NCBI GenBank assembly: GCA_949317995.1
Contig: OX439037.1
Coordinates: 17,472,324 to 17,536,323 of the forward strand
From: Acholoe squamosa
Lineage: Eukaryota; Annelida; Polychaeta; Phyllodocida; Polynoidae
Length of the DNA stretch: 64,000 nucleotides
Direction: 5' to 3'
Shown: positions 31,602 to 41,024 of the stretch, piece by piece
Layout of the letters: every line of letters begins with the position of its first letter
How positions within the stretch are numbered: the first letter of the stretch is position 1
Notes under the pieces: generated by a model
The model's database searches: none
Told to the model about the DNA's origin: nothing
What the model saw: only the letters and a program-made list of their open reading frames with translations
Position numbers and translations under genes: made by a program

Positions 31602-31716
31602 TGTAACGGTTCGTTTCGGCTTATATGTTGGGTGGCTCTTTGGCTCGCTTAACACAAGAGACACCAACACAACACGAGGATTTCGGGTTGGGCAAAGCCC
31701 CAGAACTTCCTACTGC
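31602..31716 (-). repeat. 5' LTR fragment of gypsy B
   Basis: Matches 24337-24450 (GTTCGTTTCGGCTTATATGT and AACACGAGGATTTCGGG). The match ends near 31716, beyond which the sequence diverges, so the outer part of this LTR is lost or replaced. Confidence 0.65.
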
Positions 31717-32740
31717 TCTGGTAGGCCTTTATTTGAGAAGAGGTAACACGTCTGGACTGGACTGGGTCCAGTCCTCTTCTGCAGTTCATCCGGCTCCTTA
31801 GTAGGAGCTGGACGCGAGGCTCTTTTTCAACACATTTATTCAACAGGTTTGGGAAATGCTGGTGATAAGACATCACTGGTAGAGACAGCACCACCGGCAT
31901 TTTTGCCAGTGATTGCCCTGGGTGATAAGCCTGCACTGGCTTTTTAGCTGGTGGTCATATCAAACATCAATACAATTTAAATCTATATAATAATTTGTGT
32001 AACTTATAACCAATTTGTGCAACTAATTACCAATTTGTGCACCTAATTTTTATCTCTAAACTGAAGATGGATGTCCGTTCTAGAATCTTGCAATTTTTCA
32101 AGCAAATCTATGCATGCACAACTGGGGGAGAAATGATTTAAAGGGTTGAAACATACCTGGGGGGCACCCTCTAATTGGTAGATACAATGTGCATCCTAAA
32201 TATCTTATATTTTTAACAAGTTGAGATAAAAAGATATGAAAAAATTTCCACATCTATGACATTATTGTGGGTAACTACTTCTTATATTTTTCTTCAAAAA
32301 GAAAAAAAGAAGAAAAGCCTCCTCCTTCTCCTCCTGAACCATTGTGTTATTAATTTCTTTTATATATCTATGTACATGGTTACTGTAGGATGTATAGGGA
32401 GTGTCTCCCCAACCCTGAAACACACAGGCTAGAGCCCTAATTGTATGGCCTTATCTCGTGGTTGCCATAGTGATCACTGATAAGAGATTACTGCAGATGT
32501 GGGGGAGCACCAGCATTTTTGCCAGTGCTGACTTATTTCCCATGGCTGGGTAAAGATGCAGCACTGCCACAGAATCAAGTGCTCAGATTTTACCCGGTAC
32601 TGGGGAATTTACAGGATTTCCCAAGCCTGTTCAAGTGTCTTTTCATAGGTAGACAAATAGTTCAATATTCACCACTTTTTCATCAGTTACCTACTTATCT
32701 TTCAGGATGAATGTTATTTTGAGTACAAATGTCATAAACA
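31717..32740. other. Intronic non-coding stretch
   Basis: No gene. The phrase GCACCRGCATTTTTGCCAGTG occurs near 31895 and 32510, and its reverse complement near 51895. It may be the end of another small transposon family. A few short CCAATTTGTGCA repeats lie at 31990-32050. Confidence 0.35.
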
Positions 32741-32744
32741 TTAA

Positions 32745-33350
32745 CCTTTACGTGCCCAGAATTATTTGATGATTTTCCATTTATTTCGCATGTACATCAT
32801 CCCAGCGATAAAGACCATAATTCTGAACAGGTCTTTGATATGGAATTCACATTATGCACCTGATTCCTTTTTACTTCAACTTTTAGTTAAGAGAGAAATT
32901 TCTGACGAGTGTGGTTACCATAGCAACTAAAATATTCCTTTTGTTGTTATTCACTACTGTATAGGTTCTTGATTGTTGTTCTGCTCTAATCTCATTAAGT
33001 GTGAGATTTGCATAACTAAACTCAACTAGTTCTGCCTGTGTGTCTATCAAAGGTGTGGCAATAGGGGACAAATGATCCAACATCACCTTGCTATCTTGCT
33101 AGATCCTATCTCCTTGGGAGATTCCCTTCCAAAGAGTCACATCTATGACAACTTATTTTCAGGTTTTAACTCACTGTGTCTGAGGTAATAGAGATACAGT
33201 TAAATGAATGGTCTCATTGGAATAAGGGGGTCATGGCCGTTTTAATCAGGGTAGAACTTTGCAGATTGGACCAGCAGATGTTCCTGGATGAAAATTTGCT
33301 TCAATATGCATGTATTTTTGCCCAAAACCATGCATTTAAGCGCGCCTGGG
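32745..33350 (+). mobile_element. piggyBac-like MITE copy 3
   Basis: 606 bp between TTAA at 32741-32744 and 33351-33354. Begins CCTTTACGTGCCCAGAATTA and ends GCGCGCCTGGG. The internal GCAGATTGGACCAG segment is shared with copies 1 and 2. Somewhat shortened and divergent. Confidence 0.7.
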
Positions 33351-33776
33351 TTAAAAGTGTATAAATACAATGTTGAAAACATTACTTTAGATTTCAACAT
33401 TTTTACTTTGTTCACAGCTATATTATAGAATTTCTACTGAATAGGTCTTGCTTTTGTCAACCAATACACGTTTATGGTCCATATTGAAAAGATACGCTAT
33501 CAGTTCTTTTCACATTCAGGGAATTGACACCGTCAAATATGACACACACACCCTTGTAAATTCATCCAAAATTTTACTGACAAACATCCGGGAAAATACC
33601 CACTCTTCATACATAGAAATAAGTTCTTCCTTGTTGGAGTAGTATCAATGATATTTAACCTCCGACTTATGGTTTTTTCATCCATAACATCCATCTTTTA
33701 CTATCCTTTTAAACTCGCTGTGTAGTAAATAATGATACTTACATTTTTAGTGGAAAAAAAAGTTGTGTTTTTTTGT

Positions 33777-34252
33777 CTATATGTGACCCATCCTTACAAA
33801 ATGGTACGGAAGTCGCACATAGGAAATGTTTAGTTATTGGTATATTCATTTACAGCTCATCAAGAGCTTTCATTTGGTATATAACACTTGCATATTTAAA
33901 CTAGGTGTACCTCTGTGGATCTTCTGTTGGTAAATTCAGTCATATCAATTAAAAATTGATTAAACTGAGATAATTGACATATCAAACATATAATAATTTA
34001 TGAATCCTATATAATTCCTATGTAATTCTATATAACCAAGAAAACTAAAGCTATGTTTTTTCGGCATTGGAGGCTTAAATTCAGTTTAGTAGGCAAGGAT
34101 TCTGAAAGACTTCTACCCATATGTTAGAAAAATGATAAAATATCAATTTTAAAAAATCTGATATTTTTTACACTATACCACTTGAGAAGCCTATATCTAG
34201 GCTTCTACATGTGCGACTTCAGTACCACTTTGTTGGGATGGGTCACATATAG
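33777..34252. mobile_element. MITE with about 44-bp inverted repeats
   Basis: Termini at 33777-33820 and 34209-34252 are inverted repeats with about 90% identity, starting CTATATGTGACCCATCC. The outer TATA could include a TA target duplication. 476 bp in all, AT-rich inside, no coding capacity. Confidence 0.75.
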
Positions 34253-34450
34253 TCTTACAGTCATATATACCCTTCATACTTTTCATTCTCACCTTACACT
34301 CAGAGTTTGACATGTTTTTCACAGGTAACACTTGAAAGAAAAGAAGCGTTTTATTTTATCTCCCCTTAGCATGTTGCACATGTGTGAATGCTTGTTGCTT
34401 TCGGAATATTTGAATGAATAAGTACAAATAAAAGTAAAGAAAAAAAGCGA

Positions 34451-34830
34451 AAGGTGGCGCCACCAACTCATCACGTCACTCTAATGTTTTACTAGGAATA
34501 GGAAGTGTTTTTAACTTCTACTTGACCTGATTTAGAGCATTGTAAGATTATCAATATATGTGAACTATGGATATATCAGTTTTATAATATTAAAAATTTG
34601 GGCTAGGCGGCGCCACCCACTCTTACGTTGAACTGTCATTTTACTCGCTTCACTGTTACACACCTTTTATGTGTCTTCTCCCATCACTATATAAATAGAC
34701 TACCGTCTAGGCCTTATGGCGCCACCCACTCATTACGTTACTCCATCGTTTTAATCACGTCATTCCATGTTTTTGCCTTACACACCTTTTATGTAGCTTC
34801 TCCCTTGCATATCACTATATAAAGAGACTA
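34451..34830 (+). repeat. Three degenerate tandem units with TATA boxes
   Basis: Units begin GGCGCCACCMACTC at about 34455, 34611 and 34730. The second and third also share CACACCTTTTATGT, CTTCTCCC and CACTATATAAANAGACTA. No gene follows that I recognise. Confidence 0.6.
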
Positions 34831-35505
34831 GCATAAAGGTAGTAGTTGGGTGTTCATGGTAGTAGTGCCTCCCTCCTGTTTTCAAATGTGATTTTGCAGT
34901 GTTCATAAAGATAAACTACAGACACCCTCTCCTCCTTCATCCTCTTTCATACAGCATCACCTCCATAATCATCCTTTGAGTATTTTTTATTACAAAATTT
35001 TTTACCCAGTAAAAACCACCCTTGCCTTAAAAACAAACTAAAGGCCGCATATTTATCTTCTTTTTTTTTGTTTTTTTGGGCAAGCTTTTAGCTTGCCGTA
35101 AAACAAACTAAAGGCCGCAAATTTATTTATTCTTTTTGGGCAAGCTTTGAGCTTGCCCTAAAAACAAACTAAAGGCGGCAAAATCTTTTTTGCAAGCTTT
35201 TAGCTTTACTTTTTTAGATGAGAGGACAATAAAAAAGTAAACAATAATAAAATTTACCAACGCTTAAATATTTAAAGAGTTTGGTTCCAAAACGCAACAA
35301 ATGCCATTTTGAAAAAAGAGGCAAATATTTCAAAGGCCTACATAGGATATAGGAATGACGAATTTTGTGTATCGAATGTTTGTATTGACATCGAGATCCG
35401 GTCATATTTCCCTCGAGTGAGTTATACGAACTTGCAACATCACCATAATGGATGTGAATATTGACCGAACCCTGGATGGTGGCCCCAGCAAACATGCTGG
35501 CCACG

Positions 35506-36664
35506 TCAAGTGGGAATCCTCTGTGGGCGGCCTGGAGGCCAACTTGGCCTCCGATGTGTGGCTGGTGCAGGAATCGCATCCACCATGAAGGCTGGAGGCT
35601 GTATGACAGGAGCTGGAGGCTGTATGATAGGACCCGGAGGCTGTACGACAGGAGCTGGAGGCTGTATGATTGGAGCCGGAGCCTGTACGATAGGAGCTGG
35701 AGGCTGTATGACAGGAGCCAGAGGCTGTACGACAGGAGCTGGAGGCTCAAACGCTTGCTCAGGCTCTTGCTCTAGCTCCGGCTCAGACTCAAGGTCTGCG
35801 GCAGAACCAGCAGCGGCAGAAGGGCGTTTCTTCAACAGCGATTGACCTTTCCCAAAGGAATTAGGGGCAGATCTCTTTCCTCCGACTAATATGGAACACA
35901 TGTCCATCTGCTGCTCAACACTGGCTGTACTGTAGTTGTTGATGGAGTTCTCGTTTTTGTGGCCGGTGATTTGGCAGATGATGGTGGGAGGGACACCGGC
36001 GTGGAGTAGTTTGGTGATGGCGGTGGACCGAACCGAATGATTCTTAATAGCACTAGTCAATCCGGCGGCCTCCTTTACCTTCGGCATGATCTGGCCGATT
36101 GATCCCTCAGACATATTGGAGGTCTTGTATGGATACCTCATATCCCAGTTGGCGTGATATTGTGGTGTCAGAAATAAATGACACTCCTCGTCCTTCTGTT
36201 CCGGTGATCTCTTTTTGTTGAGGTACTTCCACATCCGCACCCCGCATCGTTCCTCATCTTCAAGAGGCCACAACTTGGGCTGAAAGTGGCGCGGAGCCCC
36301 TTTACCCTTGCGAGTTTTGGTGACCCTTTCATTCCACAGCAGGTGTTCTGTCGGAAGCCCCTCATCGATGAGCTTCAGATCATTCCATTTTGTATCCCAC
36401 TGCTCATCCCGACCTCGCCAACCAAATGCATTGGAAAAAATAAAAAAAATAGTGTGCTGTAGAGTGCGTGGGCACCTGTATCCATAGGCACCAGTCTGCC
36501 AGCATAGTTCTTCATCCTCAGCAGTCAGTGGCACTGCCTTATTCGGTCTGTTCCCGAGGCCCATTTCCTTGAGTTCGGTCCTCCTCGTCTCGAGTACCTT
36601 CTTAAAGAGGCTGAAGTGAGGGTCTGTGATAAGGCACACCGGATAGTCGTTTTCTCGGCAATAT
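35506..36664 (-). CDS. TIR-element tyrosine recombinase, exon 3 (catalytic domain)
   Basis: Begins after a TTTTTCAG acceptor and runs to a stop, 385 codons. Catalytic residues of the tyrosine recombinase family are visible: Arg in GWRGRDEQW, a Lys in TKTRKGKG, the HxxR box NHSVRST, the second His in ITGHKN and the nucleophile Tyr in INNYS. The fold matches Crypton and domesticated KIAA1958/ZMYM proteins. A Pro-rich C-terminal tail follows, with seven or eight degenerate 8-residue repeats of the PPAPVVQ type (24-base DNA units at about 35590-35760). The whole three-exon protein is about 596 residues with no break. All of it lies between the TIRs. Confidence 0.85.
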
Positions 36665-36794
36665 CTGAAAAATATGAGTGATTGTGCCATTAATATGAGT
36701 GATCAGGCCTCCAAGGCAGATATTCATATGACAAATGGATCTAGTGTGATATTCATTGGATGGTACGCCTGAGCGACAACAGCGATGGACATAC

Positions 36795-39000
36795 AACAGT
36801 GAGTACTGGCCAAATATTCTCCATATACTTTCAATGCTAAAGAAGGCCTATGTCGACCAAAACCAAAAGGCTAATAAAAAATTAACCACTGAATATTTTT
36901 TTATGGGAATACGATGGCTAATAAGTAAAATAACTAAAGTTTATAATGTATTAACCTCAGTGCTGAGATGTAGCCCTAACTAGCTTAAAAAAATTTGTAT
37001 ATCAAGTCTTCCATTCAGTCCTTCTACCGGTACAGTCCCCATAGACTTATCATTACGTGAACAAAGCTAAAAGTAAATAATTTCTCCTGACCTTAATATT
37101 TCGAATTTCTGCGTGGGGTTTGCGCCAAATATTAGTTTAATTCCTCTAGTTTTTAGCCTCTTAAGGATTTTTAGGGGGTTGAAGCCGTCCGGTTTACGCC
37201 AAAAACATCCACCAGGGTAACTACAAAGAGGGATTTTGGCAGCACTGTTTGTCTATGGGGAAAGTACGAGCAATATTTACTGAAGTACATTGATTTTTGA
37301 ATCAATATGAGGCAAAATGCATCACTAGTGTGGTCTGCTTTTGCAGACAGAAACGCCATATTATGCCATGTGGGCGTGGCAACTACCGGTACCCTAGATC
37401 AGTGATACAAGATTATTGCAACAGTTGACAGTCAAGTGAATACCAATATTCATTATGCTAGGAGGCCAGATTACTCAAATAATGTCCAGATCTTGCCTAT
37501 TTAATCCAGGATACTGGCATAAGTCGGGCAAAAAATTTACTGGCTATTATTAACCTGCGTATTTGTACTAGCCGAACTTGCAACATCACAGTGAGTACTG
37601 GCCAAATATTCTCCATATACTTTCAATGCTAAAGAAGGCCTATGTCGACCAAAACCAAAAGGCTAATAAAAAATTGACCACTGAATATTTTTTTATGGGA
37701 ATACGATGGCTAATAAGTAAAATAACTAAAGTTTATAATGTATTAACCTCAGTGCTGAGATCTAGCCCTAACTAGCTTAAAAAAATTCGTATATCAAGTC
37801 TTCCATTCAGTCCTTCTACCGGTACAGTCCCCATAGACTTATCATTTCGTGAACAAAGCTAAAACTAAATAATTTCTCCTGGGCTTAATATTTTGAATTT
37901 CTGCGTGGGGTTTGCGCCAAATATTAGTTTAATTCCTCTAGTTTTTAGCCTCTTAAGGATTTTTAGGGGGTTGAAGCCTAAAATGTCAAAAAAAAATAAA
38001 GCATTTTGATGTCTGGCCGTATCAGTCATTTCCATATACTTTTAATGCTAAAATGGGCCTATGTCGACCAAAACTAAAACAGCTATAACATATTAACAAC
38101 TTCATATTTTTTAATGGTAGTACGATGACAAATAAGTAAAATAACTGAAGTTTACTATGTATTAGTCTCAGTGCTGAAAATTAGGCCTAACCCCCCAATA
38201 CAAAAATTATTCTGTAGGTGCGCCTTATAGCTGTCCCCATAGACTTATCATTACGTGAACAAAGCTAAAACTAAATAATTTCTCCTGGGCTTAATATTTC
38301 GAATTTCTGGGTGGGGATTGCGCCAAATATTAGTTTAACTATTCTAGTTTTTAGCCTCTTAAGGATTTTTAGGGGGTTGAAGCCTAAAATGTCAAAAAAA
38401 AATAAAGCATTTTGATGTCTGGCCGTATCAGTCATTTCCATATACTTTCAATGCTAAAATAGGCCCATGTCGACCAAAACTAAAACAGCTATAACATATT
38501 AACCACTGCATACTTTTTAATGGGAATATGATGGGAACGAAGTAAAATATCCCAAGTTTAATGTGTATTAACCTCAGTGCTGAGATGTAGGCCTAACTAG
38601 CTTAAAAAAATTCGTATATTAAGTGTTCCATTCAGTGCTTCTACCGGTACAGTCCCCATAGAGTTATCATTACCTGAACAAAGCTAAAACTAAATAATTT
38701 CTCCTGGGCTTAATATTTCGAATTTCTGGGTGGGGATTGCGCCAAATATTAGTTTAACTATTCTAGTTTTTAGCCTCTTAAGGATTTTTAGGGGGTTGAA
38801 GCCTAAGATGTCAAACAAAAAATAAAGCATTTTGATGTCTGGCCGTATCAGTCATTTCCATATACTTTCAATGCTAAAATAGGCCCATGTCGACCAAAAC
38901 TAAAACGGCTATAACATATTAACCACTGCATATTTTTTAATGGGAGTACGATGGCAAATAAGTAAAATGACTGAAGTTTACTTAGTATTAGGCTCAGTAC
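36795..39000. repeat. Roughly 410-bp tandem repeats inside the recombinase intron
   Basis: The landmark TGTCGACC occurs at 36851, 37643, 38062, 38468 and 38888, giving intervals of 792, 419, 406 and 420. Each unit includes CCATATACTTTCAATGCTAA and TTAGCCTCTTAAGGATTTTT. The first two units are separated by about 400 unrelated bases. Units are roughly 80-95% alike by eye. Confidence 0.8.
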
Positions 39001-39228
39001 TGAACCACCCCCCCCCCAATCTGGCATATTAGGCCTTTTTTATTCCAAGAAATTTGCGAGTCACAGTAGGTTTGACAAGTGGTAGTGCCATAGAGTTTGT
39101 ATTGGCGGCATTTTGGGGACGATCAGAAAATGTAAGATTTGACATAGTTAGGCTTCATATTTTTATTTGGGCTTGGGAAATATCGTAGGGGGGGGGGGTC
39201 TTAGAGCATCAATTCATCATATTTTTAC

Positions 39229-39443
39229 CTCGCCACACCAGTATAATATGATGTGAGGGTATCCGGTTGGTGGAACTTTTGTTCATCGGTAGCAGCCGCC
39301 ATTGTCACGCCTTTGGGCAACTTCTTCCTCACTCCCAGCACAAACACAGACATCAATGATGCAAGTTTTTTCAGGGGAATATCCAGAACATCCCTATTTT
39401 CTTGCAAATTCTCCCTAAAGTAGCCATGTACTTTCCTCATAAC
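39229..39443 (-). CDS. TIR-element tyrosine recombinase, exon 2 (core-binding domain)
   Basis: The exon starts after TTTTTTCTTAG and ends before GTAAAAATA. It encodes 71 residues plus two bases. It has the IPLKKLASLMSVFVLGVRK and PDTLTSYYTGVAR segments that are typical of the N-terminal SAM-like domain in KIAA1958/ZMYM/Crypton-type recombinases (short helix, xFxxxVRK, then the PxTLTS signature). The codon split AG|A across the next intron gives Arg, joining smoothly to YCREN in exon 3. Confidence 0.75.
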
Positions 39444-39598
39444 CTAAGAAAAAATATTTACAGCCATTATTTTACGAGATATAGCAAGAAAACCGAATTG
39501 GAACAAAGTAAATTCTCCCAAAGTCAAATCTCCCAACCTGCATCTCCTCCCCGTCCCGCCCACCTGTCAAAGTGGCAATGGCTAATGTTTACACTTAC

Positions 39599-40015
39599 AG
39601 ACTCGGTCTTTTTTACTGTGTTTGTATTTCTACGATGTAGTACATAAGCTCTATGTAGTTCTTCCATCTCATCTTGATTTTCTTCTTCTTCTGGGGTAAT
39701 TATAGGTTCAGGTGGTGTTTGAGGGGCCTGTACAGCAGGTGGGACTACCTGTTCCTCCAGGGGTTCGTCTGCTACTAATAGCTCAAATATACCCATATCT
39801 TGAAGAACTCTGTCATTTTCAGCTTCTTGTTCCTCCATAACTTCTAAACAAATGTTGGCAATCATATCTGGGAGTACATCATAAAAAATATCTACTGCTT
39901 GCACCTTTACAGCATTATTTCTTGCTTCTTGGGTAGAATTTCTATACGAAGCCATAATCAGCAGACGATGCAAGTAGTCCCTTGCCAACCGGAAATGGGT
40001 TTGTTTCCTGCGCAC
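39599..40015 (-). CDS. TIR-element tyrosine recombinase, exon 1
   Basis: First coding exon, 139 codons if the first Met is used (a second Met at residue 21, MASYRN, is an alternative). It is acidic with a Pro/Glu-rich middle and ends in a basic helix HRRNTNTVKKTES. The donor after TCT is GTAAGT (phase 0). There is no recognisable domain except that the end leads directly into the N-terminal recombinase domain of exon 2. Confidence 0.6.
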
Positions 40016-40905
40016 CGTGATGAGGCCGGAAGGAGGGGTAATACAGTCAAAATGTCAAATAACTTTTTGGCAAATACGAATCCATATATCGTAAATAATC
40101 ACAATATGCTTTACCGTGCGTTAGTCTATGGGAGTCCAGAATCTTACTAAACATGTAAAAATAATTAAATGTATCAAAAAAAGCATTTTCTTTGAAAAAT
40201 ATATTTTTGGGCTATCTAGGGTCGATACAGTAAGGATTTCATCATGATAGCTTTAAAATTCACTGCAGGGGAACACTACAGATATGGGTATGTGCTTGAA
40301 ATCTGTAATGGATTTGTTGTGTTTTGGAACCAAACTCTTCATTTCTTCTTGAGAAAAACTCAGACCTTTTATGCATAATTAACCCCGCCCCTTGTTTACA
40401 AACAAGTGGTCACGTGACTACACCTAGTGATCAAGGGGGTATGTCCAATTATAGAAACCACGTGGTTAAGTCACTTGGCTAGATCACATGTTGTTTACAA
40501 ACAAGGGAGGTCACGTGGTTGGGCAATCTCCATTTACCTAATCGGGTCATGTGACCTAGACCATCAGCCAATCAGAGACCTCCATTTGGAAATCACTCCA
40601 CAGGGGGTCTAAGTCATGTGATCAAGGGAATGTGGTCTATTATGCAAATGAGGTCTCATTAGCATAAAGGGACATGGCTTATTATGTAAATGAGGGGTCA
40701 CATGACCAAATGGAGGGCTCTGATTGGCAAAGGTGGCGTGGCCTATAATGCAAATGAGGTGCACCACGGGGGTCCATGTCATGTGACAAAATGGAGGCTT
40801 CTGGTTGGCTGCATCCCGAGTGAGTAATATCCTTAGATTAGCTATAGTCCCGTTCTGATACATACTATACTACTATCATCTATAATGTTCTACTTTAATT
40901 ACAAG

Positions 40906-41024
40906 ACAAACTAGCCTGTATGGACCTGGTGGAGGTGAATCCGGACCTAGGGTCAGAACAGGATCTTGAGAAAACGGTCTTTGCTGCCACGGAGCTGGCG
41001 TCAGCCTGCTTCGGTAAACCCTGA
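40906..41024 (+). CDS. ARG: Arginase, last exon
   Basis: Begins after ATTACAAG. Its first two bases complete a split codon (G|AC, Asp) with the 21305-21364 exon. It encodes ACMDLVEVNPDLG, the conserved DLVEVNP block near the C-terminus of arginases, then a helix ending SACFGKP and a TGA stop. Phase and sequence continuity with the two upstream exons are exact. The three exons together supply about 140 of the usual roughly 320 residues, so the N-terminal half lies to the left of the window or was lost. Confidence 0.88.

Larger units (their letters stand above)
24337..31716 (-). mobile_element. Gypsy B: degenerate minus-strand Ty3/gypsy element
   Basis: The parts, read on the minus strand, are: a 5' LTR fragment (31602-31716) with a primer site, leader/gag N-terminal pieces (31593-29039), RNase H remnant and integrase (29045-27538), a spacer, ORF3 remnants (26978-25647), a 3' region (25245-24560) and a 3' LTR (24337-24559). 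The capsid, zinc knuckle, protease, RT and most of RNase H are missing. SINE-like repeats and a MITE are inserted. A segment of the 3' region (about 25074-25245) is duplicated at 30350-30520, showing rearrangement after insertion. It belongs to the same lineage as gypsy A but is a distinct, older family. Confidence 0.75.
35274..40340 (-). mobile_element. 5.07-kb TIR element carrying a tyrosine recombinase
   Basis: Inverted repeats of about 28 bases lie at the ends (35275-35302 and 40312-40339, 27 of 28 matching, core GTTTGGTTCCAAAAC). ATTT flanks both ends (35270-35273 and 40341-40344). The uninterrupted copy of the host repeat at 22380-22400 has a single AAAC at the corresponding place (GTTT on the other strand), so this is a 4-bp target duplication, allowing one substitution. 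Inside, on the minus strand, is a three-exon Crypton/KIAA1958-like recombinase gene whose long second intron holds a 410-bp satellite. No DDE transposase is seen. Confidence 0.7.
35030..40877 (-). repeat. Roughly 750-bp dispersed repeat, inverted copy, split by 5-kb element
   Basis: 35030-35269 (AAGCTTTTAGCTTGCC units) and 40345-40877 (GGTCACGTGAC and CATTTGCAT blocks) together equal the repeat at 21863-22610 read on the opposite strand. The uninterrupted copy shows the exact insertion point. The repeat ends 29 bases before the last arginase exon. Confidence 0.75.
21365..40905. other. 19.5-kb arginase intron filled with mobile DNA
   Basis: Begins GTAAGT and ends TTACAAG. It contains an inverted pair of a roughly 750-bp repeat, gypsy B on the minus strand, SINE-like units, piggyBac-like and other MITEs, and the tyrosine-recombinase element. 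The first 500 bp (21365-21862) show nothing recognisable. Confidence 0.75.

Noticed and set aside
36795..39000. CRISPR-like array
   Set aside because: Units are about 410 bp and degenerate in a eukaryotic intron; nothing resembles short repeats with unique spacers.
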